Source: Colius striatus
Taxonomy: Eukaryota > Chordata > Aves > Coliiformes > Coliidae
Reading direction: 5' to 3'
Assembly (NCBI RefSeq): GCF_028858725.1
Contig: NC_084774.1
Coordinates: 9,274,001-9,338,000, forward strand
Length of the DNA stretch: 64,000 nt
Positions 50,590 to 61,594 of the stretch are shown in pieces. Position numbers and translations under genes: made by a program. The notes below the pieces were generated by a model. The model searched no databases. It was not told where the DNA came from and was given only the letters and a program-made list of their open reading frames with translations. Positions within the stretch are counted from its first letter, which is position 1. Every line of letters starts with the position of its first letter.

Positions 50590-52080
50590 AGGGAACCTGG
50601 GACTCAGGGAGAGGCCATGAGTGAAGGAGGGGGAGGTGATGGGAGTTAAAAGGCAGCCCCAGGCACTTCCCTACTCTGAGCCTGAGACACCAGCCTGGAG
50701 AGGCTCATGAGGAGGGGAAATGCTGCAGCTACAGGATATTCTCCAGAGGAGAATCACCTGGAGGAGATGGGGACAAGGCTGGGAGCTGTTAGCACTTGGC
50801 TCTAGAAACAGCTGAGGCTCAGCCCAGGGCTTGGCAGGGCTGAGGTGGAAGGAGCCAGTAGCCAAGCAAAGCCGAGTGCCACATCTGCCAAGGACCCTGG
50901 GAGGTCCCTGCACAAGGAAGGGGGGTGAGGAAGTAAACATTGGCTTATGAGGGGTGCAAAAGTGCCAGGAGTGGGAGCAAGAGCTGCAGTACATGAGCTG
51001 GGGACAGCAGGGGCCCTGGGCTGAGCTCCCTGGGGTAGGGGAAGAGGTTCCCACCTCCTGCAGCCCCAAAACCTGCACCTGGGCTGTGTTTTGGAAACAT
51101 TTCATTTGCTCACAGACCAACCCAAGCACCCTGAGCTCAAAACCTCCCCAGTGCTGGGGGAAAGCTGCCAGTACCACCCCCCCTGCTGCCACCAGCCACG
51201 TTCCTGCCCAAAGCAGCTCTCTCTGCTCTCCCTCAAACCCACATTCTCTTGACCTGTATTTCCAGCCTGGCAAACAAAACTCCACTTAGTGACAGGAATT
51301 TCCCCCCAGTTGGGCCACAAGGAAGGAAGGAAACAAACAAAAAGAGCAGCCAAGAGAATTTGTTTCTTTGTTTGTTTAAAAAACATCTTCAATAAAAAGA
51401 ACCAAAGTCCCCTCGTTGGTCTCTGCAGGGGCTGAGGGAGGAGAAGGGGCAGATAAATAGGAAAGCAGGGGCTGGTGGGGGCAAGGGGGAAAAGCAAAAG
51501 GAGGCCTGTGCAGCTCTGCAGTGGGGCTGGGGCAGGCTGCAGGACCCTGGCAGTAGTGAAATGCTCCCATTCCTGTTCCTCTTGTCACACAGATGGTCCC
51601 TGGGCTGCTTCCCAGCCCCTGGGAGCTCTGGCCTGGCTGCTGCTCCGTGTGCCAGGTTGCTCCCAGGGACCAGAGCAGACCCTGGGGCTTCTCCTCACTG
51701 GTGGGAGCTTTTGCTTTCAGGGCTCTGGTGGATTTACTGCAGGGGGAAGAAGGGGCAAAGAATCCCCAACCACGTTTTCCCCTTTGCTGAGGTCCACAAA
51801 AGGAGGGTGTGGGGTGCTCTGGGTGTGGGGTGACGGGTGTGGGGTGTCCCCTGTGTGCTGGGGAGGGTAGAGGAGGCAGCTGTAGAGTATAACCCCTACT
51901 CTCCCCCCTCCCAGCCCCATCCTTCAGCCCCCACAGTCCCTTCTGGCTGCTCCTTGCAGCTTCTCAGAGCCTGTGGGCAGGAGGTGCTGCTGCCCTCTGC
52001 TCCATCACAACCCCCAACCCCAAGGCTTCTCCTTCCCCGGGGCCACTTCAAACAGACCCACCAGTGTAAACCTGACAAGT
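50590..52080. other. Convergent intergenic gap between TCEA2 and RGS19
   Basis: About 1.5 kb of unique sequence. A plus-strand AATAAA at 51391-51396 has no recognised gene before it. Confidence 0.5.
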
Positions 52081-52081
52081 C

Positions 52082-52557
52082 TTTATCTGTACAGAGACAT
52101 TTGTTGAGGTTCCCTCCCCACCCCCCTCGAGTCCCCCAGGCAAAGCCAACAACAACAACAAAAGCATTTCAAACCAAGAGTTAAAAAAAAACCCCAACAA
52201 CAATCAACCTTCTTCCCTCCCCCCCACCCCAAAATAACCCCCCAAGCCCCAGCCCAGTCCTCAACTGGGGATCGGGGAGCTGCTGTTGTCCCCAGGTGCG
52301 CTGGGCAGGGGATAAAGTGACCTCTTCCGAAGGCGGCTGCTGGGAGCAGAGCCCCGGCTGCAGCCCCGAGCTCGCCGGCTTCAGTAGTACGAGGCAGCCC
52401 CGGCTGCGCTGCCACAGCGGCCCCCGGCGCCGCAGACCGGCCTCACGCTTCGTAGGTAAAAAGCTAAAAACCGCCCCCCCTGCCCGTGGTGGGGCCGAGA
52501 GGGACGGGAGGAGGCGGCTGAGCCCTCCCGGCGCCGGGCCGGTCCCGCCGGCGGGGC
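52082..52557 (-). other. RGS19: RGS19 3' UTR with variant poly(A) signal GATAAA
   Basis: After the stop there is GC-rich and then A/T-richer sequence with a long T run (sense strand). It ends at GATAAA (complement of 52082-52087), followed by a GT-rich stretch (TGGTGGGTCTGTTTG). A canonical AATAAA on this strand exists only far downstream at 50228-50233, next to the TCEA2 end. The GATAAA site is the better but unproven choice. Confidence 0.45.
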
Positions 52558-52746
52558 TCAGGACTCGGAGGAGGAGCGGGACACGCTGTGCAGCAGCGAC
52601 CTGTAAATGGCAGAGTTCAGGAAGCGGGGGTAGGAGTCTCTGTGCATCAGCGTGTAGATCTGCAGCTGAGCGTCGTCAAACGTGTGCGAGGACGGCTCCT
52701 GCATCTTCCTGTTGATCACCTCCCTCACCCGCGAGTCCAGGCTCAC
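52558..52746 (-). CDS. RGS19: RGS19 last coding exon, C-terminal RGS domain
   Basis: This exon codes residues 138-199, from VSLDSRVREVINRKM to SRSSSES, then TGA. The acceptor is TGCCCAG. Confidence 0.95.
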   Translation of the reverse strand: MSLDSRVREVINRKMQEPSSHTFDDAQLQIYTLMHRDSYPRFLNSAIYRSLLHSVSRSSSES

Positions 52747-55700
52747 CTGGGCAGCAGGGACAGACGTGAGGGGGCTGAGGGACCCCCCCACGTCCAGGGG
52801 CAAACCCTCAGCCCCTAACCCACCCTTGGGCCTGCTCTTGTGGGGAGCAGCGTGGCACCGAGGCCGGAGCAGGGAGCCCACGGGGTGCTTCAGCCTCTTC
52901 ACGGCGGGGCCAAGGGGCTTTGGGGAGAGCTCAGGTCTCTGGGTGCCCCCCATGTCCCCTTGCTGGGCATAGGGCCGGGGGTTGGGGTGCTGCCACGCTG
53001 GTGCCCGGCTCCGGGGACCCTCAGCAGGCCCCGGGGATCCGGAGCCCTCGGCACGGGGCGCCCTCGGCACGGGGAGCCCTCAACAAGGGCCCCGGGGCGC
53101 CCTCGGCCCGGGGAGCCTCAACAAGGGCCGCGGGGAGCTCTCGGCCCGGGGAGCCCTCGGCCCGGCCCGGGGCTGCCGGTGCTGGGATGCAGCGTCCTCA
53201 GCCCGCTGGTGCCCTCCCGAGGTTGCAGCCCCGCAGCACACCCCAGCCCATGGTCCCGCTGCTGGCTGAGCTCCAGGGGTAATGGGGGGGCTGGGGTGGG
53301 TTCCTTCCCCAGTCCACTCACACGAAGCAAACCCATGGCCCTGCCGACTTCACCCTCACCCCGTCCCGTCCCAGCAGCCAGCTCAGAGCCTTCCTCCCTC
53401 ACAAGCAGCCCCTCAGCCCGGCTTCAGCCTCAGCAGCAGCACCCAGGGGGCTCTGCCCCATACCTCCTTGGGTGAGAGGATGGAGATGTAGTCCTCGTAG
53501 ATCATCCTGGCCTTCTCGTCGATGGTGTGCTTGTTGCACTCGGTTTTGAGCTCCTCACACGCCAGCCAGAAGAGCATGTTCTCCTCACTGTACTCAGTCC
53601 TCAAGAACTCCCGGAACACGTTGCGACCCGCCGGGCTCTTCATCAGCTTCTCAAAGGACTGTGCCCAGCCCCGCACCTCGTCTGGGGTGGGCTTGGCACT
53701 GCCAGGGCCCCCGGGGGAAGGCAAAGGGACGGCGTCAGGGGCAGCCCTGGAGGGCTGTGGGCTCCCTGCCGCGGCCCTGCTCGCACAGCTCAGCCACGGC
53801 CCCATGGCACAGGGACAGGACGTGGCCCCCGGGGCCTCGCAGCCAGGCTGGTCCTGCTCTGCTTCTCACACAGGCTTTGGGAGGTTGCTCAAGGGGGATC
53901 TGGCCCAACTCAGCTTCCCAAGCTGGGATGTACTTTGGTGCTGCCTTGGGCCAACCCAAAAAGAAGCTCGAGCTGTCTCCTTTGCAGAATGACACTTCTG
54001 AGTTAAAGGGGGAGAGATGAGCCTTAACCTGCATCCCTCATCCTTTTCAGGTGGAGGACAGAGGGAGGCTGCTCCCCAGCAAACACCATCACCTGCTAAA
54101 ACAGGGCAGGGCCAATCACATCCAGTGGCTAATCAACACCTCTGCCCCCTAACCCTGCTGTGCCAGATCACCCACAGCTGGGTGGGAGGTTATATTCAGC
54201 CCCCAAGGGCTCACTGTTCCTGGAGTGGCTGCTTGTCTGTCCCTGTCCTCCCTGAGAGGAATTATCCCCTAGTGCACTGCTGCTGCTCCACTCCTTCTGC
54301 AGCACTGAACCCCCTGGGAACAGCCCATCCCCTCCCCTTCTGTGGCTGTTGGGTGCTTTGGGCAGTGGGTCTCAAGAGCAGGATGAGGCTCTGACCTTGG
54401 GATATGGCTTCAAAGCTGCTGAGGCCCTTGTCTGTGCTGTGCCTTGTCAGCCCTCCCCCTTGCCCCTGGCACTCACCACGCTTCACAGTTTGGGATGGTC
54501 TCCAGTTTGGTCTCCCGGGATGCCCTCCACGGCCGCTCCCGGTCCTCGTTCCTGACAGGGACACAGAGAGGTAGTCAGGGGCGTTGGGGATGCACCCAGA
54601 CCCCCACCTTGGCCCTTTGCTCCCCTAAATCCCCTCTGTGGGCACCAGGACCACCCCTCTGGGATCCTCCCCAGAAGCCAGGGGCTGTTTTGCTGTCACT
54701 GTGTGAGGGTGTTTCACCCCGAGTGGCACAGCAGCTGTGGGCAGAGCTCAGCATCGGTCCAGGGTGGAGGATGGAGGTGCTGGGGAGTGGCTGGTGTCCC
54801 CTGTCCCCTCAGCCCTGGGGTGCTGGTGGCCACCAGCCAGCTTCCCTTGGGCCCTGGGTTGCAGCGTTTCCTGCTTGCAACACCGGCCCCTCGCACAAGA
54901 GTCGACGTGCAAACTGCTCCCAGGGAGCCAGGGCTGGGGTGGGTGAGGCTGTGGGCACGTCCCTGCCCTCATGGCTCGCTGCCTGGCACTCCTCAGCCCC
55001 AGTGTGGTTGCCACCAGTGGCTGCTGGCCCTGGGAATGGGGTACAGGAGGGATTCCTGTCCCATCCATGCTCGTGGGCTCTTGCAGACAGAGGAGGGGCA
55101 GAGGGAAGGGTCACGCTGCCCACAGCAGCAGCTGGGAGGGAGGGAGCAGCTGGTTGGGGCAGGTTGTGTGAGGAGCTGCTCAGGGCCCTCCTGGGAGGAA
55201 CTGACAGAGGATCAGGTGAGACGGGCCCCAAGGACATGAGGGGTTTGCACAGGGCAACCTGGGAGGCACCAGGGCTTGGCATGGGGCTCAGCGCCAGGGT
55301 TTGCAGCTCCTCCAAGCTCGGTGCTGTAAAGCTGCAGCACAGCCCAAAGCCAGCAGCAATCTCAGAGCAGGCTGATGCTGGGGGTGGAGAAGAGCAGAGG
55401 GGCTCTCTCCAGAATTTGGGCTACTCAAGAGAGCAGGGAGCTGGGGATCCTCAGAGATCCAAGTGCCTGGTTAAGCCCTTGGCTTTGGCCACCACTTGGA
55501 CTCCGCACCTGCTGCCCTGAGGCAGAGCTGCCTGGGAGGGCTCCCAGGGACGAGGCAGCAGTGACCCTGGGCAGGGGAACCCAGCACCCCTCCTGCCCTC
55601 ATCTGCTCAAAACAGGCAGCAAAATCCTGCTGCCCACACAGCCCTGTGCCCATGGGTGCCTGGGGAGGGCAGGCTGCGGGGGCAGAGGCTGGGCAGCTCC

Positions 55701-56154
55701 CTGGCACAGCCCACATGGTGTTGTCCATGGCAGGACAGCCGTGAGTGGCTCCTGGGGCCACTTTCAGCTCTGTGTGTTGCCAAGTGTTGTGGCTGCTGGG
55801 CAGGAGCCACCCAAGTGCACTGAGGTTCCACACAAGCAGCCTGGAGGCTCCATCCCCACCACCCTCCTGCACTTCCAAGGGCTGGGGGCTGCTGAGGACC
55901 CCACAGCCCTCAGACACAAACCACTTGCTCGGAGCTGCAGGAAGCCCAGAGCACCGGGCACAGGCTCCGCCTCGTCCTCACCCAGCGTGAGAAGGGCGAG
56001 CAATGCTCAGGGGCTGGGTGGGAGCTGGGGGTGGTCTGGGGGGTGGGACATACCATGAGCAGCTGCAGCAGCAGCACCAGCAGAAGCAGCAGGCGTTGGG
56101 GCGGTGGTTGCTGGCGGGTTGCAGCGTTGTCGGAGAAGCCTCATGCCGGGACAT
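52558..56154 (-). CDS. RGS19: RGS19 (GAIP), G-alpha-i GTPase-activating protein (whole coding span, four exons)
   Basis: This RGS protein of the RZ subfamily accelerates GTP hydrolysis on G-alpha-i/z/q at membranes and Golgi-derived vesicles. Exons 56154-56054, 54551-54477, 53698-53464 and 52746-52558 join to 199 aa. The RZ-family cysteine string is CCFCWCCCCSCSW at 22-34 (palmitoylated in the family). The RGS domain is about 73-189, with EYSEENMLFWLACEEL, LDSRVREVINRKMQEP and DAQLQIYTLMHRDSYPRFL. Human RGS19 has 217 aa; the missing N-terminal residues lie upstream of MSRHE, and no matching exon was recognised. The ATG chosen aligns with human MSSHD. The C-terminus ends in SSSES where human ends in SSSEA, the GIPC PDZ ligand. 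The gene converges with TCEA2, as in mammals. Confidence 0.94.
53035..53175. repeat. GC-rich tandem repeat in the last RGS19 intron
   Basis: GGGGAGCC(CTC)AACAAGGGC and GCCCTCGGCCCGG units recur about every 45-50 bp at very high GC content. Confidence 0.75.
53464..53698 (-). CDS. RGS19: RGS19 third coding exon, N-terminal RGS domain
   Basis: This exon codes residues 59-137, from AKPTPDEVRGWAQSFEKLM to ISILSPKE. The acceptor is CTGGCAG and the donor is GTATGG after GAG, phase 0. Confidence 0.95.
54477..54551 (-). CDS. RGS19: RGS19 second coding exon
   Basis: This exon codes NEDRERPWRASRETKLETIP to CEA plus two bases of Cys59. It matches the human linker NQERRRAWQASRESKLQ. It has a CTGTCAG acceptor and a GTGAGT donor. 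Confidence 0.92.
56054..56154 (-). CDS. RGS19: RGS19 cysteine-string exon (first recognised coding exon)
   Basis: This exon codes MSRHEASPTTLQP to CSCS plus two bases of Trp34, with a GTATGT donor. An acceptor CTGCAG sits 13 nt before the ATG (exon start about 56167), so a 5' exon, noncoding or coding, should lie upstream. Confidence 0.9.
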
Positions 56155-56254
56155 CGGAAGCAGTGTCCTGCAGACGTGGGTCCTGCGCCCTGGCAGTGGG
56201 GACATGAGGGGGATCTGTCCCCACCGTGTGCAAGCACCCAGAGGGAAACAGCAT

Positions 56255-56470
56255 CCCTGGGTGGTGGGGGTTGGAAGGGCCCTGCACAGCTCCCCCAGCC
56301 CAGCCCCTGCTGAAGCAGGTTCCCCTTGCTCAGGGGGCACAGGAACGTGTCCAGCTGGGGTTGGGAACCTCTTGAGGAGCCTCCACACCCTCCCTGGGCA
56401 GCCTGGGCCAGGGCTCCCTCACCTCAGCACCAAAGGAGCTTCTTGTGTTTAGATGGAACTCTTTGTGTTG
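56255..56470 (-). mobile_element. CR1 fragment just upstream of the RGS19 cysteine-string exon
   Basis: GGGTTGGAAGGGCCCTGC, GAAGCAGGTTCCCCTTGC and GGCAGCCTGGGCCAGGG match the reverse strand of CR1. It lies within 90 bp of the exon's acceptor. Confidence 0.85.
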
Positions 56471-57124
56471 AGGGCGCTCCTCAGCCATCCCCAAATGAGG
56501 AGACCCCTCCCCATGCTGTGATTTCCTCCCCCTTGCTCCCTGGAGCTGGTCACCCCCTCACCTGTGTCCCAGCCTCATACACAGGGCAGGGGGTTGGGTC
56601 TTGCTTCAGGGGCTCTTCTGCTGCTCTCAGCCTCCCCCAGCCCGTGGCTGAGCCGTCCTGTCCCACTGAGCCCCCCCGGGCTAAAGTCCCTGCGGCCTCT
56701 GGGCCGGAGCCTGTGGGGACAGGAGCAGCTCTGTGTTACCTTCACACCCCTCCAGCACCACGGCTTCCACGGGCAGAGGAATGGCAGGGAAGGAGCAGTG
56801 TGACAAAAGGAAGGGGAGGAGGAGAAACACGTTGGCAGATGCTCTAACAGCCTCATGCATGGCTCAGGACCCCCTCCCCTGCTCTGGCCAGACAGCAGCA
56901 GGGCTGGGCAGGGTGTGAGGGTCAGCACAGGCCAACTGCAGCCCTGCCCCCCCCTCCCCCCCAGTCACAGACCAGCCCCCCCCAGTTTGGGTCTGGGATG
57001 GGGAAGTCGGAGCCACTCTACAGCATCATGTGAGTGGAAGGAAATGGGGGGTGTGGGGAAATGTCACAGCTCTCAACCAAAACTCATCCCCTGACAAGTG
57101 CTGGCTGAGTCCAGCACTTTGCAC

Positions 57125-57270
57125 CAGGCTGCAGAATGGGTCCTGCCTGTCCCTGCCCATCCCTGCTTGTCCCTGCCCATCCCATCCCTGCCTGTCCCTG
57201 CCCATCCCTGCTTGTCCCTGCCCATCCCATCCCTGCCTGTCCTTGTTCATCCTTGTCTGTCCCTGCCCAG
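57125..57270. repeat. TGTCCCTGCCCATCCC repeat
   Basis: TGTCCCTGCCCATCCCTGC units with CATCC insertions alternate for about 145 bp upstream of RGS19 coding sequence. Confidence 0.85.
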
Positions 57271-57659
57271 CCCTCAGCCAGGATGCTCGTGGGCAGGAGC
57301 TCAGCACCCGCCTCTGCACAGGGTGGTGGTCAGGATGTGGTCACAGCTGGCCCTGCCAGCAATCACCGTCCTTCCTCTGCCAGGAGATGGGATGGGAGCA
57401 GGGGGCAGAGGGCAGGGAGAGCCCCAGACCACCTCAGCCCCAGCATCCCCACCTTGAGCAGCCTCAGGTCTCCTTGCCTCAGGGCTGAGTCCTGCACAGA
57501 GGGGGATGGAGCCGAGGTGCTGGTCCCAGCTGGGGACAGGGCTGTCCCTGGGGTGTCCCCTCCCTGAGCCTGTGGCTGCCCCATCCCCAGCACAGCCACG
57601 GCCTGGCAGAACTTCCCTCAGCTCCCTCCCGCTGCTCCCGTCCTCCTGCAGCAACCAAA

Positions 57660-57760
57660 AAGGAGAGAGTCTGTGTTTCACTCCCAATTGTCCCTATTTA
57701 TAGCCCCGAGCGTTGGCAGGAGCCTGTGACCTTGTCACCCTGCTCAGCTCCCTCTTGCTC
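57660..57760 (-). promoter_or_regulatory. RGS19: Candidate RGS19 promoter with TATA/MEF2 element
   Basis: On the minus strand CTATAAATAG (about 57694-57703) is both a TATA box and a perfect MEF2 consensus. A nuclear-receptor half-site AAGGTCA lies upstream at about 57730. It is 1.5 kb upstream of the first recognised RGS19 coding exon and correctly oriented. A possible first-exon donor (CAAG followed by GTGGGG) is near 57455. Assignment to RGS19 is inference. Confidence 0.4.
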
Positions 57761-57764
57761 TGCC

Positions 57765-59985
57765 CTGCCCTCAGGTCCATTTAACCCCCTCATTATTTGC
57801 TTCTCCCCTCCCCAGCCATCTTCCCGTGCCTGCTCTTGCCCCTTCCCACCCTTCCCACTCACGCCCCTGTGCCCTGGTTACAGCGAGTGGTGCTGAGGCC
57901 GTGGGAACAGCGAGAGCAGGAGGGAGAGCTGAGGGCTGGGGAAGCCCTGCCTGCCTCCCTGCCCACAGCCCAGGGACAGCCTGTGGCATTGCTCTGTGGG
58001 GACCCCCAAGCACTTTGCAGCTGGAGCCCAGCCTCAGCCAGAGCAGCCCCCAGGAAGGAGCATCCCCTCCCCGTGCCCACGCTCAGCACCCGGCCAGGAG
58101 GCACAGCACCAGCTCGCTGCCCATCCTGGGTGCTGTGGCATGGATGGCAGAAGGGAGGTGTGTGGCTGCAAAGGGTCCCCGGCCCATGGGTTTGCAGGGC
58201 TGGTTTCCCAGCCCCCTGCAGCCCTGGATGACCCCAGCAGCTCCCCGCAGCTCCCAGCCCATCGCGTGCCCCAGGGCCCAGCAGCAGCGGCTCAGGAAGT
58301 GCCAGGGGAAGGAGGGGACACACGTGAGGCTGAGAAAAGAGGAAGAGCCCACTAAAAGGGGACGTTTCCTTGCCAGAGAGGAAGAGACACCCCCAAAAGC
58401 TGCCCTCACCCAGACCCTCTGAGCCCCTCCAGCACCCCGGCAGCCTTTGGCAGTGGCCACAGCGCCCGGCCCGAGAGTCCCCGTGTGCCCCTGGGCTCTG
58501 TGACACCCCCACGGAGCCTGACCCACCCCGTCCCCTCCTCCAGCACACCCAGGACCCCCCCAAGATGCCTTTCCAAGGACAACCTCCAGCTGCTCAACCC
58601 CATCCCAGCCCTGCTCACTCCCAGCAAAGCAACCCCCGAGCTCGCCCCGTGCCGGCTGCAGCGGGAGCTGTGGTCAGGGTGCCAGTGCCACGGCAGCCAC
58701 GGGCCACAACAGTCCCCTGCTGCAGCCAGCCCTGCAGGGGGCACAGAGCAGCACCCACGGTGGTGCTGAGCCCACCGGGCACCCACCCCGTGCCGTGTGC
58801 CGCGGGGGGCACGGCGTGGGCACGGCGGCAGCGTCTGTACCTGCGGCCTGGCCATGGCTGGGGGAGCCCGGCCGGCTCAGGGGCTGCGCGGCATCGCCGG
58901 GGCCGAGGGCAGGGCCAGGGCACAGAAAAGGAGAGAGAAAGAGAAAAGCAAAGCGGCCCAGCACATCCTCTGACAGGAAAGGGAGTGGTAAGGGAAGTGG
59001 CAAACTCAACCCAAGAGTTCAGGCCTTTTTTGGGAAAGCCCCGGCGGGGAACGGGGCAGCAGCGGGGCCCAGCCGGCCCTGCCACGCCACACACGGCACC
59101 CGCGGGCTGCCGCCGCCAGCAGGGACACGGCCCAGGGCTCCATGGCCAGCCTGGCAAGGACACGACGCCAGGACACGACCCCTGGGCACGGGCTGTGGCA
59201 GCTCCAGCCTGCCTCCGGGGATGGTGCTTTCCCCCCACGCCGTGGGCAGCGAGGGAAGGGGCCGGTGCCCCAGGGGGGATGTGCCAGCCCGGCTGCTCTG
59301 CCCGGCACTGACTCAACAAAGAAGCTGTTTGAGGGTTTTTTGTCTCCTCCTCAAGGGAAAAAACACGCCAAACCCACAAGAAAAGAGACGAGACAGGAAG
59401 CAGGTGCCCGTCGCTTGTCTCCTCCAGTCAGTTTGCCCTCTGAGTGCTGTGGGCACAGGGGGCTCCGGCCCCGGCACCGCACCGGCGACCAAAGCTGGTT
59501 TGTGGCCTCTGCTGGCGGCTGCTGCCTTGGCGGCGTGGGCTCAGCACGGGTGGAAACGGGGAGAAAAGGGGTGAAGGAGAGAGTGGAGGATGCTGGAACC
59601 TTTCTCCTGTCCCTGGGGGCTGTGGGGCTGCGCCGGCAGGGCTGAGGCATGTGCCCCTCGTCGGCTCAGCCAGTGCAGCTTCCTCAGCCTGCTGCAGGGA
59701 CCCCGAGCTCAGCCTCTTCCCACGCCCCACCGTGTCCAGATGGAACCCCCCCATCAGCCAAAGGCCACTCTCACCCTTCCACACCACCACCCACCCCTGT
59801 TGCTGCCACCTCCCTGGTGCTCAGCCCCAAACTGCACTCATTCTGATCCCCTGAGCTGCTGCTGGGCAGGACCAGCTCCAACAGCACTGTGGCCACGGCG
59901 AGCCCTCAGCACCCACCCCTACCACGGCTCCTTTTATCCTCTAGCCACAACACGAGCTCTCCAGCCATTCCCTTTGGTGCTTCCC
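57765..59985. other. GC-rich sequence upstream of RGS19, no gene recognised
   Basis: Pro/Ala/Gly-rich open frames on both strands reflect base composition. Noncoding 5' exons of RGS19 or OPRL1 could lie here but none can be supported. Confidence 0.5.
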
Positions 59986-59989
59986 AGGG

Positions 59990-60535
59990 TGAAGGCAGGA
60001 GCAGCCCCCTGGGGATGGCTCAGCAGATGAAGGCAGGAGCAGCCCCTCTGCCCACTGCAGCCCCCGGGGATGGCTCAGGGGGGCTGGTGCAGCCCCTGGG
60101 GATGGTTCAGGGGGGCTGATGCAGCCCCCTGGGGATGGCTCAGTGGATGAAGGTAGGAGCAGCCCCTCTACCCACTGCAGCCCCCGAGGATGGCTCAGGG
60201 GGGCTGGTGCAGCCCCTGGGGATGGTTCAGGGGGGCTGATGCAGCCCCCTGGGGATGGCTCAGTGGATGAAGGTAGGAGCAGCCCCTCTACCCACTGCAG
60301 CCCCCGGGGATGGCTCAGGGGGCCGGTGCAGCCCCTGGGGATGCCTCAGCGGATGAAGGCAGGAGCAGCCCCTCTACCCACTGCAGCCCCCGGGGATGGC
60401 TCAGGGGGGCTGGTGCAGCCCCTGGGGATGGTTCAGGGGGGCCGATGCAGCCCCCTGGGGATGGCTCAGTGGATGAAGGTAGGAGCAGCCCCTCTACCCA
60501 CTGCAGCCCCCGGGGATGGCTCAGCGGGGCCGGTG
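59990..60535. repeat. 120-bp tandem repeat made of about 33-bp subunits, four to five copies
   Basis: ATGAAGG(C/T)AGGAGCAGCCCC recurs at about 60,026, 60,146, 60,266, 60,352 and 60,472. Spacing is 120 bp except for one shortened unit of 86 bp. Each unit contains subunits built on GCAGCCCCTGGGGATGG. Confidence 0.9.
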
Positions 60536-60539
60536 CGTT

Positions 60540-61070
60540 GCCCCGTCCCAGCGGTGCCTCGGCGCGGAGCAGCGCCGGCTCCAGCCCCTGTGTCCGTGCC
60601 TCGGAGGAGCTGCCCAGCACCCGCCCCTGCGAGCCCGGCGCCGCGGGGCTCGGCGCAGGCAGGGCTCGGCAGCCCCTGCGTTCTGGGTTCTCCGGTGGCT
60701 CTTAAAGGGCTGAGCCCAGCCGGCAGCTTCCCCGCCCGGCACCTCCGACCTCTCCCAAATTTGGCTGAAGGCGGCCACCGAGTGTGACCAGGCGCTGCCC
60801 GACTGCGGTGATGGGGGGCTGGTACCCAACCCTCGGCCCCCTCCCCGTCCATGGGGTCACCTCGGAGCCCCACAGCTGCTGCCGCCCCCGCAGCCCGTCC
60901 CAGCCACCTGCCGGGGGCACAGGAAGCTTTAGGAGCTATTCTTAGACCCGCTTTTCCTTCCCCCTCCTCTGCCTTTGGCAATGTAAAAGGGAGAGGCACG
61001 AGCCCCCCAGTACGAGGGATGGGCACCAGCGGGGTTGGGGGTCCCCTGGTCCCGGTGGGGTGTGGGGGTG
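60540..61070. other. CpG-rich block between two repeat arrays
   Basis: CpG density rises at about 60,540-60,800, with GGCTCTTAAAGGG resembling a weak TATA context. This is a possible alternative promoter of RGS19 or OPRL1, with no coding sequence. Confidence 0.3.
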
Positions 61071-61074
61071 GGTG

Positions 61075-61590
61075 AGGATGCCAACGTGGCTGTGGGTGCT
61101 GTGAGGCTGTTGGTGCCCACGTGGCTATTGTTGCTGTGGGGGTGTTGGTGCTGTGGGGGTGACAGTGTCCACGTGGCTGTGAGTGCTGTGAGGGTTTTGG
61201 TGCCCACGTGGCTGTTGGTGCTGTGGGGGTGTTGTGTTGGTGCTCACATGGCTGTTGGTACTGTGGGGGTGTTGTGTTGGTGCCCACGTGGCTGTTGATG
61301 CTGTGAGGGTGTTGGTACCCACGTGGCTGTGGGTGCTGTGGGGGTGTTGGTGCCCACGTGGCTGTGGGGGTGTTGGTGCCCATGTGGCTGTTGGTGCTGT
61401 GAGGGTGTTGGTGCCCACGTGGCTGTGGGTGCTGTGGGGGTGTTGGTGCCCACGTGGCTGTGGGGGTGTTGGTGCCCATGTGGCTGTTGGTGCTGTGAGG
61501 GTGTTGGTGCCCACGTGGCTGTGGGTGCTGTGGGGGTGTTGGTGCCCACGTGGCTGTGGGTGCTGTGGAGGTGACAGTGCCCACGTGGCC
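61075..61590. repeat. 35-bp tandem repeat carrying eleven CACGTG E-boxes
   Basis: The unit is TTGGTGCCCACGTGGCTGT plus TGGTGCTGTGGGGGTG, with some 26-bp short units. CACGTG occurs at 61118, 61170, 61205, 61285, 61320, 61355, 61416, 61451, 61512, 61547 and 61582. Confidence 0.92.
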
Positions 61591-61594
61591 GTGC

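Noticed and set aside
57301-57687. Coding first exon of RGS19
   Set aside because: The frame shows no similarity to the known RGS19 N-terminus. Only a promoter and a possible noncoding exon can be argued.
57860-59400. OPRL1 or another GPCR exon
   Set aside because: No hydrophobic helices or DRY/NPxxY-type motifs appear in any frame; the frames are GC-rich and Pro/Ala/Gly dominated.
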